A stretch of 64,000 nucleotides of DNA from Sipunculus nudus. Its lineage: Eukaryota > Annelida > Sipuncula > Golfingiida > Sipunculidae. The notes beneath the pieces were generated by a model that saw only the letters and a program-made list of their open reading frames with translations, did no database searches and was not told where the DNA came from. Below, piece by piece: positions 38,388 to 48,421 of this stretch (position 1 is its first letter; the number at the start of each line of letters is the position of its first letter). The stretch is from positions 28,497,079-28,561,078 of the forward strand of contig CM049307.1 in NCBI GenBank assembly GCA_026874595.1, written 5' to 3'. The position numbers and the translations under genes are program-made.

Positions 38388-39077
38388 AGGGACATTATCA
38401 GGATCAATATAATGCCTGTTCTTTCACACTATCATTTCACTTTTGTTTTATACAAAAGTTTCCAGGCAAAATCATCCCAGCACACGGTTTCAGTACCTAA
38501 ACTTGAGCTGATTATGACCTTGTTATGCTTCTACTTAAATACAGTAAATACAGTCCACACGTGTCTGCTTATATAACAAGGCCGCGTGATCGGAGGTCCG
38601 ATTTTGTGCATGCGCGACAGATCCAAAACAAAGAGTAGTCTAAACTAGTCCACACACGAACCTTCATGTCCTCTGATATATCAGGATGGACATTACCGCC
38701 CATGGCCGAATGTAAATTCATTGTAGAACCTGTCGCAACAGATTTGTACGATAGGTCCAGGCACCTCAGCTGAAATGACACAGATAGTACACTAAGTCAC
38801 CACAACACGCATGTTTCAGCCAGCGGGATGTTTTACATTTAAGGGCTAAGCCAGTCAGAGCATCTTCTGATTGAAAGGGTGTTGTGGCAGAGAGTCCAAA
38901 GCGCTGTCTAGGCCTAATATGTTGACATCTGTGATCGCGCCCGGTCTACTCTTTTTAACACTCGTTTAAAAGTAAGTCATTGGTTTCAGGGAAATATTTT
39001 TGCAGGAGCTAATTTATTTCAAAGAGAACGCTATTTTTCGTGTTAATTAAGCATGCATTTTAAGTGATTAGGCCCCT
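38388..39077 (+). mobile_element. TTAA-flanked MITE, copy 3 (690 bp)
   Basis: Starts AGGGACATTATCAGG and ends GTGATTAGGCCCCT, with TTAA on both sides (38384-38387 and 39078-39081). It is co-linear with copy 2. Its boundaries are supported by a paralogous stretch at 46286-46380 that matches both flanks but lacks the element. Confidence 0.9.
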
Positions 39078-39300
39078 TTAAATTTCATAACTGCACAATT
39101 CAGAATTACAGATGCACATTCTATTGACAACTGAAAACTATATATCAGGGTCAAGGCATGTACGTTGACAGGGCCTCCGAGAGAAAATTTTGAGGCTGCA
39201 AGTACATAAAGGTTCCCGGGCCCCCTCTCTACCCCCTTCGCTCCCTTCAGCTAAAGGGGTTTGCATTGGATTGAAGGCCGAAATAATTCAGCATATGGGT

Positions 39301-39925
39301 CAGGGTTGGCAAAATGCCGGCAAATACTCATAAAGTCCATGCCGGCGATAACTCCCGGGAAATGCCACTTTTTGCTGGCAAATACTGGCATTTGCTGGTA
39401 AATACTTTCAAAATGAATTTTATCACACCAGGTCATATTAAAATTTCTTTGTCTTGATTATACATAAATTTTCCTTACTAGATTATTCTTATTAGGTTGC
39501 ATTTCTAGCACTTTTAAAGTAAATAGAAGTTAATAAAAAATATTTATGGATTTATGCATGGGTAGGGGAGGGTTTGTGTTATTCTCCCCGGGTTGTTTCT
39601 TTTAGGGCAGTTAGGTCAAGTCAAGTGTATAATGAGGGGTTACTTGTATATAAAAAGGGATGTGTTTCTGAGCTGACAGTTGAACTTGTGGTGTTAAAGA
39701 GGCAGTCCCTGACTCCATGTAAAGGCGATTTCCTATGTAATGCATGGAGACCAAATCATAGAGTATAGACCTGAGTCCTCCCCTTACCCATTTACAGCAA
39801 GGGGTGGTTTCTGTGCATGGTCCAATTTATATAAACCCAGGAGGCCAGTGATGGTCAACATTGGGTAATAGATCACAAAAATCTTAGTTTTTTACATAAA
39901 TATCAATTGTAATACATATTCATGT
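39301..39925 (+). mobile_element. hAT-like MITE, copy A
   Basis: Begins CAGGGTTGGCAAAATGCCGG, a hAT-type tip, with CTGGCAAATACTGGC words behind it. The body is the reverse complement of 53164-53809: shared landmarks include AATACTTTCAAAATG, GGAGGGTTTGTG, CCAGGAGGCCAGTGA and TAATAGATCACA. The right end is not clear; similarity is lost near 39925. The ORFs in it (for instance 39574-39768) are non-coding in appearance. Confidence 0.6.
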
Positions 39926-39929
39926 ACTA

Positions 39930-41125
39930 CTTCCCATTCATTTAATTTCTTATTAATTCACTAAGCTTATGAGCAGAAAATATTGTACCGACTCTGTTCT
40001 GGTTCAGTGACTGTCTTGAATGTGCCTATTGTCAGGGTGTATAGCTGCTTTCTAATTCTAAGGACAGGATTTTGTATTTCTATATGACTGGGTATTTCAA
40101 AGAACCACAACAAGTATATAGAGTTATAAACACAACTTAAAACCTTAACAAATATCAAACTGCATATGATCTTAACTAAAAGGGATAAGGCACATACCAA
40201 GGTTGTCAGGGATTGCACTCCTGGATATATAGAAGATGGAGCTTTAATTCAGCAAACCAACTCTCCTTCATCAGCTCAAAGCCCAAACTCGACTGACTCC
40301 AGATCTCTCTGGCCTTCCCCACGTGTGTGCTGGACAGGAAAAAAGGTCACTGACCGCCATACAGTACGCAGAATAATGGTCACCCAGATAGGGTTATTCT
40401 CAACCCAGGGTTGAAAAAGGCGGACGGTTACATCGACAAGCCTTGGCCAGTTGTTGTTTATGTAAGTGATGACCCGTGGTCCTAATTGCAGAAGAGTACT
40501 TCACTGGACAACACTGGTGACAACAGTCTTTTTATTACTCTAACATGTATGGATTCTATGTGTCTTTGTAGTACTAGTTTTTTAGCTCAGACATAGTTCA
40601 CTTATTTCAATCCCAAAGTCATGCCATGGAAATAATTTTGGATAATATCAGCAAGTGGTCGGATAAATTCATGAAGTTGCGAACCAGAGTGCATGGCCCT
40701 GTACAACTATCTATAAGCTTTACCTGTGCACTAAGCCTAGACCTGACAACACTGGTCTGGGCATATGGAGACACAGACTCTAGACTGGCACTATACTGAT
40801 GAGGTGCTAACCATCAACTGATATTAGTGATAAGGACTAAGCCAGGAAACAAGTGTTGTCAAAACATTTCCCGCCCTATTTAAGCTAATGCAAGCTTGTT
40901 CCCATGCCTAATATATACACCTATAAAATAATGAAACAAACTAATTGACAAAACGTGAATATTTTCCCGAAAAATATACATTTTATTTGTCTTAAAAAAT
41001 CTGAACAGAAATTTTTATTCTAGCAAATCATAAATGTTTTAAACATGTTTAATACAGTAACGATTTCACTTTGAAATGCATTACAATGTAAAAACTGAGA
41101 CCTTTTTAAGTGCACAAATGTGAAA
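39930..41125. other. No recognisable feature
   Basis: Moderately AT-rich, with short chance ORFs only. Confidence 0.45.
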
Positions 41126-41148
41126 TATATATATATATATATATATAA

Positions 41149-41191
<43 letters not shown>
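41126..41191. repeat. (AT)n(GT)n compound microsatellite
   Basis: AT tract to 41161, then about 15 GT units ending at the TGTCA tip of the Ginger/GIN-like element. The GT run may have grown from that tip. Confidence 0.95.
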
Positions 41192-41195
<4 letters not shown>

Positions 41196-41541
41196 ACAGG
41201 ACAAACGATCCTACTAGTACAAAGTCCGATCGGACTTTCTACTAGGAGAAACTCCGATCAGACTTTCTACTAGTATGATCGGCGATTCCACTAGGAAAAA
41301 CTCCGGTAATAGCCTCTACTAGGACAAACTCCGATCAACCAGAGACCACAACATAATTAGACTTTTTACTAGTAAAATCGGTGATTCAACTAGGACAAAA
41401 CCCGGTCGTAGTCTCTACTAGGACAAACTCCAATCATATATAAATGTACTAGTTCGATCAGAGCTTCTACTAGGACAAACTTACCATTATGGTCTAATTT
41501 CTGAAACCTGAGATTATGAATAAAATAAACACAGTAATATG
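41192..41541 (+). repeat. Left TIR of the Ginger/GIN-like element
   Basis: The arm consists of about ten alternately oriented copies of the word CTAGGACAAACTCCGATC (variants with CTACTAGTA and GATCGGCGATTC), followed by a unique inner part ending in AATAAACACAGTAAT. It is longer than the right arm because it carries extra subunits. It begins directly after an (AT)n(GT)n tract at 41126-41191. Confidence 0.85.
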
Positions 41542-41989
41542 GTAACCAAATGTTTTTTTATGATTATACACATTATGACTTTCTAAAAGACTAGAGTATA
41601 TCATGATTGTTTTATACAATATACAGGACAACCGTTGTTTATTTGGTTTTTAATGTCGGGTTAAACACTGGTATATGGTAATGGTTGACATGTTAGTTTT
41701 TTTGTAATACCATTATATTTATTCATTGTTTTATGTACTTTTCTTCTAGAATTCTTGTTATTACGCTTTATTGTATATGATTGCTCCTTAGGCCTATAGT
41801 GTAAAGGGGTAATTAAAGATCGGTCATCTGTATGTACTGGTATAAAGTAAGTTTGTGTATAAAGTTAGAAAATTAAAACTAATGATAGAAATATTAATAA
41901 ATATAAAAAATAGAGTATCTAGAATTCAAGGTGTATGAGACAGCTAGGCATCAACCTATCAATGGTCAATATGGTCAGCTAGGCCTTCA

Positions 41990-42535
41990 TTGTTTTGAGA
42001 TCTAAGGACTTAAGTTTGTACAGGTATGTTCAATGAACCAAGCTAGGCAGAGTATACAATCAGTTTGATTTTAAGATATCTTAGGACTTGAGTTTGTACA
42101 GGTATGTTCAGTGAACCTTGCCAGGCAGAGTAAACAATCAGTTAGGCCTTTGTTTGTTGGAGATCTAAGGACTTGAGTTTGTACAGGTATGTTCAATGAA
42201 CCAAGCCAAGCAGAGTATACAATCAGTTTGATTTTAAGAGATCTTAGGACTTGAGTTTGTACAGGTATGTTCAGTGAACCTTGCCAGGCAGATTAAACAA
42301 TCAGTTAGGCCTTTGTTTGTTGGAGATCTAAGGATATGAGTTTGTACAGGTATGTTCACTGAACCAAGCTGGGCAGAGTAAAAACAATCAGTTAGGCCTT
42401 TGTTGGTTGGAGATCTAAGGACTTGAGTTTGTACAGGTATGTTCAGTGAACCTCGCCAGGCAAAGTATACAATCAGTTAGGTCTTTGTAGGTTGGAGATC
42501 TAAGGACCTGATTTTGTACAGGTAAGTTCCATCAA
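41990..42535 (+). repeat. Seven-copy tandem repeat in the 5' part of the Ginger/GIN-like element
   Basis: Direct repeats with the core GAGTTTGTACAGGTATGTTC recur at about 42014, 42092, 42177, 42255, 42340, 42427 and 42512. Spacings of 78, 85, 78, 85, 87 and 85 bp show two alternating unit types, one with TTTGATTTTAAGATAT and one with GGCCTTTGTTTGTTGGAGAT. The alternation suggests duplication of a two-unit block. The array sits between the left TIR and the broken integrase gene, where a promoter or leader would be expected. Confidence 0.88.
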
Positions 42536-42611
42536 GACAAAAATTACCTGTGTATATATAGGCTTGTATATTTTGCCAATAGCATCAGTTCAATTTATGA
42601 TATCAGAAGCC

Positions 42612-43714
42612 ATGGATGATCAAGAGACAGATTTCTACAGAATACTTGAAGACCACTTATAACAGATGAAAGAAAACTGCAGAGCTGCCTTCACCATCAA
42701 CCAGGACACATATGACCAAGTAGTTTCTGTTGTTCAACTGAATAAAGGAGAAAAGTGTGTTAATGGAAACCAATTCAAGTTTTGGGCCAACAACGCTTCA
42801 GACTGCAACAGATTAGTGCCAAAGAGGAGCTGTTCCAGACTATAAGAAGGCGCCATGAAACTGTTGATCATGCTAGACGGGACAAGATATGGCATGAGAT
42901 TCGAAGCAACTACTCATGGGTTCGTCATGAGGCAGTGCAATTGTTTCTGAGCACCTGTCCTGCATGTTCTGTCCGCAAGGCCGCGTGTTCAAGCTCATGC
43001 ATGGTGGATGTGTAGTTGCGATAGGCACAGAGGTTTGTGACAGACTCACAGTGCATGGATCAACAGTGAATCCTTAGAGCCAAGGTGTGTTTCAGGTGAC
43101 CAGTGTGTTAAGCTAGGGTTTCATTCCTTTGGTTGGTAACCCCTTTCAGGAAGAACTAGATGAAGGACAGTTTGTTATATGGGAACTGGAGAGTATCTCA
43201 GAAGAGGAAATCAAAAGATACCCCCCACAGCAAAATTGTTAAAGTTACAACAGAAAACTACCTGAAAGCTGCAAGCAGACAGAAGCTTAACTATGAGGCA
43301 AAGAAAGTGGAAAAGGAGTATAGTGAAGGTGACACTGTTGGTGTTAGAATTCATCAAGTTGATCGTACAAATACAGACCCCCCTTGCATTCTCCAATGCA
43401 AAGTTCTTGCTGTGAAAACGGAAAAGTTAACCAGACTGTACAAGGTTTATACAGTGAACGGCATTCTGCGTAATTATTTCTCCAGTGAGGAGATTGTAGA
43501 TATGAGAAGCGTGTGCTTCCCTGGATTGCAGAAAGCTGATGTAACAACAATGGATGAAGTATCTCTAATCCAAGCATCCCGTGTGAACTCAAACTGGGAG
43601 GCTAAAGCTACAAAGGGTACCACCGTGTGCAAGTGCAAAGGTAGCTGTGTGACAAAGAGATGTAAATGTAGACAGGCAGGCTGGAAATGCTCCACAGGAC
43701 TGATATTTTTATGA
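42612..43714 (+). pseudogene. KRBA2-like/GIN integrase remnant lacking the catalytic core
   Basis: Broken reading frame in three parts. An N-terminal piece starts at the ATG at 42612 and is interrupted by an in-frame stop in DHL-stop-QMKENC; it continues through QFKFWA. A frameshift near 42785 leads into an integrase-type zinc finger: EELFQTIRRRHETVDHARRD, then RHEAVQLFLSTCPACSVRK, giving an HH-CC set. The piece ends at 43015. The DDE catalytic core expected next is absent: only about 140 bp separate it from the C-terminal part (43160-43714). That part has GDTVGVRIHQVDRTNTDP, a YKVYTVNGILRNYF segment and a cysteine-rich tail, CKCKGSCVTKRCKCR. Comparable tails end KRBA2-like proteins. The tail breaks before the expected final Cys-His. 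It cannot code for an active transposase. Confidence 0.78.
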
Positions 43715-43729
43715 TGGACTTGCACTTTA

Positions 43730-44450
43730 CCGAGGGAACTGTATTTCTGCGAGTGAGTCTTTTGAAAAAGTTCTGTTTGAAAATACACACAATCTGTATG
43801 TGGCTTATTAATTGATAAACATAAGTACTGTCAGATGTATATGTTGCATTTTTCTCTTTTATTTTAAGAAACAAGTTATACCTATGTTCAGGAATTGTAG
43901 ATAACAGTTTGTGCTAATATGTGCTTGTGCTTTTATTTGTATTTTTATCACATAAACTTGTATGTTCTGTTTGAAACCTACATTCTATCAGTGGCTTTTT
44001 CATTGATTAGCATAAGTACTGTTGGATGTATATTTTCGCTGTGATTTTAGAACAGGATGTGAATGAAATATTTTAGATCTGTCCTTAAATCAAGGAATTT
44101 TACATATATACAAGTAGATAAACAGTTTGTGCTTATATGCGCTTGTGCTTTTATTTGTATTTTTTAGAATATGAACTTGTATGAATTGTACTTAACCAAG
44201 CGATGTGTATTTCTGAGAATCAAAGTTCTATTTGAAAATACCTACATTCTGTATCAGTGGTTTAGTTGATAAACATAAGTACAGGTTGATATTTATATTG
44301 CATTGTTTTTTGCTGTGAATTTAAGACAGGATGAGAATGAAATATTTTATATCAATATTCAGGAATTTTACATATAAACAAGTAAATAACCAGTTTGTGC
44401 TTACATGTGCTTCTGCTTATATTTGTATTTTTCTTTATAAAATAAAATTG
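43730..44450 (+). repeat. Three diverged tandem units of about 220-260 bp downstream of the integrase remnant
   Basis: The word CAGTTTGTGCTTATATGTGC followed by TTTTATTTGTATTTTT recurs near 43907, 44128 and 44391, each preceded by GATAAACATAAGTACTG and a GTTTGAAAATACCTACATTC-like word. The copies differ by small indels. They occupy the space between the coding remnant and the right TIR and belong to the transposon's 3' non-coding region. Confidence 0.75.
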
Positions 44451-44495
44451 TATGAAGATGTTTGAATGAAAAATTTAGAATTATATCTGTGACTT

Positions 44496-44553
<58 letters not shown>

Positions 44554-44556
<3 letters not shown>

Positions 44557-44566
44557 AAATATCCTA

Positions 44567-44608
<42 letters not shown>

Positions 44609-44621
44609 TAGGATATTTTGT
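44554..44621. repeat. Perfect 68 bp AT-rich palindrome
   Basis: ACAAAATATCCTACGAT at 44554-44570 is mirrored by its exact reverse complement ending at 44621, with an (AT)n centre. Another (AT)n tract (44504-44552) adjoins on the left. The structure lies inside the Ginger/GIN-like element and could extrude as a cruciform. Confidence 0.9.
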
Positions 44622-44691
44622 TTTATCATATGTGCTTGTATTTATTTTTCTTTATTTTTTTCAAATGCATAAAAAAAAACATTTGGTTTAA

Positions 44692-44961
44692 ATATTACTG
44701 TGTTTTATTTATTTTTAATCTCAGGATTCAGAAATTAGGTAAATTATGGTAAGTTTCTCCTTGTAGAGACTACAATCGGAGTTTTTCCTAGTAGAGACTA
44801 CGATCAGAGTTTGTCCCAGTAGAGGCTTTGATCGGAGTTTGTCCTAGTAGAATCGCCGATCCTACTAGTAGAAAGTCTGATCGGAGTTTCTCCTAGTAGA
44901 AAGTCCGATCGGACTTTGTCCTAGTAAGATCGACGATTCTACTGGAACGGAGTTTGTCCTG
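44692..44961 (-). repeat. Right TIR of the Ginger/GIN-like element (outer 9 bp displaced to 45726-45734)
   Basis: Reverse-complement counterpart of the left arm: TTACTGTGTTTTATTT, AATCTCAGGATTCAGAAATTAG, then GAGTTTGTCCTAGTAGA-type subunits ending GTTTGTCCTG. The final TGACA of the element is found beyond the solo LTR, preceded by the duplicated CCTG. Confidence 0.85.
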
Positions 44962-45725
44962 TGTTACAGAACCTATTATAATCAGATCACGTATGCGTGA
45001 TGAACACAAATTTTGTAATGGAGATAAAAAAAAAATCAGATTCTGTAACACTAGGCAGCGGGAAATGTCTAGGGGAATGAATAAAGAAGTCAGTGTTTTT
45101 TTGTTAGCAAATAACTATAATTTATTCCTAAAACAACCCTAACAATACAATACACTAAATCAATACAATTATACAGTGAAACAGCGGTATAGCAACAAGT
45201 CAATACAATCACACAGAAAGATAATGGTACGATACCTGGATACCAACAGTGTCACCAAAATAAGTCCTTTGAATGTAAGCTCCCGGAGAATGACATGTCC
45301 AGTGGAAAGTCCTTGCAACAACAAAGAAAGTAAACTAAATAGTCCAAATGTATAAAATCCAGGAAAGTTCTTGAAAAATCTATAATTGCCGCAGTCGTCG
45401 GATAAGGTCCTGACACGCTTCTGCGTCCGCTGGAATCTGCTCTGTTGTATGCCTTCTGGTTCTAAAAAACAGCCCTTTCTTCACACCCTAAGCCGGGAAC
45501 CTTCTACTTCCCGAACAGTCTATAAGGACCCTACTCCACAGTAAACACGCGTTTCATGAATTCTCTATAAAGACATAGCCGTGTGTCTACACATACCAGG
45601 CTCATCACGTGACCCAAGACCAAGCGTGAAAACTCAAGGCCCACATGACAACGAGAGTTCAACCAGTACGGAATGTAACAACAACACGAATTACGCCCGT
45701 GTCACATAAAAGAGCACCTGTAACA
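44962..45725 (-). mobile_element. Solo LTR, copy 3, inserted in the right TIR of the Ginger/GIN-like element
   Basis: Begins TGTTACAGAAC, ends GAGCACCTGTAACA, and is flanked by the 4 bp duplication CCTG (44958-44961 and 45726-45729). It is closely similar to the copies at 8971 and 23190. No internal retroelement sequence is present, so it is a solo LTR left by recombination. Minus-strand sense is inferred from a TATATAAAGG-like box in the sister copy and TTTATT (AATAAA on the minus strand) near 45120. Confidence 0.85.
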
Positions 45726-45801
45726 CCTGTGACATATATATATTTATATATGCCCGTGTCACATAATAGAGCACCTGTAACACCTGTGACATATATATAT
45801 T

Positions 45802-45808
<7 letters not shown>
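45695..45808 (+). repeat. 57 bp tandem duplication spanning LTR end, target duplication and flank
   Basis: GCCCGTGTCACATA starts at 45695 and again at 45752. Each copy runs through GAGCACCTGTAACACCTGTGACATATATA. The unit contains the LTR 3' end, the duplicated CCTG and the outer end of the host transposon, so it arose after the LTR insertion. An (AT)n tract follows to 45838. Confidence 0.85.
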
Positions 45809-45841
<33 letters not shown>

Positions 45842-46285
45842 GATGAACTTATAATGACTCCATGTTATAGAGTATAATACACACTCGCTAAAATCTTACT
45901 GTTATATATAGGCTATATAGACTTGCTTGCAATTCCCAGAATACTCATACACTGCACCCGCCTTTATCATGTGGGGGAATGGAAATAAGCAATCCTTATT
46001 TCCAGTGGAATTAAGGCCTGCCTTAATTAAAATATGATTAAATATAATAAGGGCGCGGATCCAGGATGTTTTGCAAGGAGGGATCAACGGGTTTCATGCA
46101 TAAAAATTGTCTAAAAAAATGGTCGTTGTTTGATCCGCGCCTGAAGTCATATTTAATTATAATTGTACATAATTATCACAGAGATACAAAAGAATTTTTG
46201 CAAACTTTACCAGAGCCTTGATTTGAGTGATGGTGAAATACAGCTACTAATTCGGAGGAATTAAAGTTTTTTTTTTCAACTATAG

Positions 46286-46380
46286 AACAGGGAGAAAATT
46301 TAAACCACAACTGCATAAACTCAGAAATACAGATGTACATTTTCTATTTACAACTGAAAAATATCGGGGTCAAATGACAT
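46286..46380 (+). repeat. Paralogous unfilled site of the MITE at 38388
   Basis: AGAACAGGGAGAAAATTTAAA continues directly into an ACAACTGCATAAACTCAG stretch and ACAGATGTACATTTTCTA. The same left and right sequences flank the MITE at 38369-38387 and 39078-39160, with one TTTAAA here and two there. The flanks therefore belong to another, older dispersed repeat with at least two copies in this window. Confidence 0.75.
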
Positions 46381-46479
46381 TTAATGCCCATCGGGTTTAA
46401 AACGAGTGTTACTGCTGATTTAAAGGGATTAATTATGTGTAGTGACTGTGTACGCAGTCTCACTGGCAAGTGGCGATGA

Positions 46480-46945
46480 TGAAAAAACTTGCAAACTTGT
46501 ATAACTGGGAAACTGGTTAAAACGGTCCAAATGACCGAAATCGCAAGTAAAAGGGCATTGCCTCCTCGAAGTAAAGTCGCTCACAAGGATCGAGTTCGGC
46601 TCTCGATTGACATGGCTGGGTCTCCGCTGCTGGGATCGGTGGAGGGAATGCGGGTTGCTTCGAGCTTTGTGGCTGTGGGTGCTGTAGCTTTCTAACAAGG
46701 ACTTCAACCCAGGAGAGAAGAGGGCGCCCCCTATGGCTCCTTACTTGGCTTGGCGTGGCACTGCGACTGTCGGCTCTGAGAACATGCTTAAGGAGCGCAC
46801 AGGGCTGAGGTCTTGACCGCAGCAACCTGTAGCTGCTCGATGAGCGTATACTTCTTTTGGCTTGGTCTCACGGGCAAGTAACCGGTAAATCAAATAAGTA
46901 AGGTGGTCTCTTTCGCCGTTTACAATATCGGCATGCTATTTTGCG
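46480..46945. promoter_or_regulatory. GC-richer patch upstream of the inverted-repeat element, possible displaced promoter
   Basis: This block is more GC-rich than its surroundings. It contains a CTCF-like word on the minus strand (46721-46740) and pyrimidine-rich TTCTTTTGGCTTGG/TCTC stretches. ORFs on both strands look like chance products. If the 1.45 kb element inserted after the gene formed, this patch would have been the original MRPS24 upstream region. That is inference from position and composition only. Confidence 0.25.
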
Positions 46946-46946
46946 G

Positions 46947-47129
46947 GACTGCCTAAAACGCGTGCACGCCTGCGTGCACGCCTACGTGCCCCCAGTTTCG
47001 ACTGCCTTAGCAAGTGCCTAAATCGCGTGCGACCCGATTTTGCGGACAACAACGTCTCACCAAAAAAAAGGGATTGTGGGAAGTGTTTTGTTAATTTATC
47101 TGATGGAACTGATGGAACTTTATATTATT

Positions 47130-47171
<42 letters not shown>

Positions 47172-47640
47172 TATGTTTATATTATATTTATATAATTTAT
47201 GTGGGTATTAACATAAACAATATTCATAAGGAACTTTTTTTTCACTGTTCATATGTGAGAAAATTATAAAAAATTAATTATTATTATTCAAATGATTATA
47301 AAAGACCGAATTAGATTATATAATACATATTAAGAATACAATATTCACTAATAATATTTCTTGGGTGTCTTTATTCTGAGGAAGTGAACTGAAGCCACAT
47401 ACTGGTTACAACAAATTTATTTACAACAAACACAACATTTACAGAAATATGTGATACAATAAATATGTACAGAATATTATTTCTGTTATAACAGGCAAAA
47501 ATAAGCACAAAGTGAAATATATTATGAAAAACCAGTCATTTACCATTTAATGGCACCAAACTTCAAAATTTAGACAATTAAGAATTCATGTAAACTGGTA
47601 CCTGTCTTATTGTTCCGGTACATAACTGATGTAACTATTC

Positions 47641-47702
<62 letters not shown>

Positions 47703-48396
47703 CTGTCAAAGTCGGTAGGCTACTATTGATAGATACTGGGCCATTGCCTTTAACTATAAACAGGTTCTTTCAAAATGGTAATGTTTGACTTTTAGTTTTT
47801 ACATCTTATATTCTACAATAATTGAATGCATGACGTTGAAGTAATAAAAAGCCATGGAACTTTTTAAGCAATAAAGAAGACACAAGGGTCATAATAAATT
47901 ATTAATGGGGTAAATAATACATATGTAGCATGTTATTACAAAACAATATTTGCAATGCGTATACTTACTGGTTCATTGCCTCCAAGTATAGTCATTTTCA
48001 TACATAATTTTTACATATTTAACTTTCCGTCCGCCCTCTTTGCCATTCAATTTAAAAACGGACTCCGAAACTGCTTTTTTCCCAAGTAAACTTGTTGCAG
48101 CATGCAGTGTTACGTCGCCGTTTACTCCCCGCGTCGAGGCTATCCTTATATATGCTTGTGATGTACAGCTGTAATCTTCATATTAATAGTAAAAAAACAA
48201 TATTCATGTTATTCCCCGCATAAATTATATAAAGTTCCCTCAGACAAACTAACAAAACACCCCCAAAAATAACTATTTTTCTGGCCAGACGTTGTTGTCC
48301 GCAAATCGGGCCGCACGCGGTTTTAGGACTTGCTTAAGCAGTCGAAACTGCGGGCACGTAGGCGTGCACGCAGGCGTGCACGCAGTTTAGGCAGTC
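46947..48396. mobile_element. 1.45 kb non-autonomous element with long terminal inverted repeats
   Basis: The left end (46947 to about 47061) and right end (about 48286-48396) are highly similar inverted repeats, starting GACTGCCTAAA and ending TTTAGGCAGTC. Both carry the words CGTGCACGCCTGCGTGCACG and TTTGCGGACAACAACGTCT in opposite orientation. Similarity continues inward (GTGTTTTGTTA, then GGAACTTTATATTATTTAT and an AATATTCAT block), so the arms are over 200 bp, interrupted on the left by an (AT)n tract at 47136-47167. The GC-rich, CpG-rich tips contrast with an AT-rich middle containing another (AT)n at 47647-47700. No transposase ORF is visible. I could not find a clear target-site duplication, so the superfamily is not assigned. 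The right tip lies 25 bp before the MRPS24 ATG. Confidence 0.8.
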
Positions 48397-48421
48397 ATCT
48401 GTTTTGCTTCAAGTGTCAAGC

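Larger units (their letters stand above)
41192..45734 (+). mobile_element. Degenerate Ginger/GIN-type DNA transposon with sub-repeated TIRs
   Basis: Termini are TGTCACAGGACAAAC at 41192 and its exact reverse complement at the right end, split between 44952-44961 and 45726-45734 by a later LTR insertion. The inverted repeats run about 350 bp on the left (41192 to about 41541) and about 280 bp on the right (about 44692 to 45734, LTR excluded). They consist largely of the subunit CTAGGACAAACTCCGATC and its reverse complement, and the inner ends share CTAATTTCTGAAACCTGAG-like sequence. A broken KRBA2-like integrase gene lies inside. Long TIRs beginning TGT plus an integrase with an H2C2 finger are hallmarks of Ginger/GIN transposons. 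Both flanks are (AT)n tracts, so the target duplication cannot be read. Length without the LTR is about 3.8 kb. Confidence 0.78.

Noticed and set aside
42782-43015. Stand-alone host zinc-finger gene
   Set aside because: It sits between TIRs with other integrase remnants and is preceded and followed by frame breaks, so it is part of a dead transposon gene.
44494-44691. 65-residue ORF of Tyr-Ile repeats
   Set aside because: Translation of (AT)n microsatellite sequence.
46429-46825. Overlapping 92 and 102 residue minus-strand ORFs in a GC-richer patch
   Set aside because: Open on both strands because of low stop density in GC-rich DNA; no domain or splice structure supports them.
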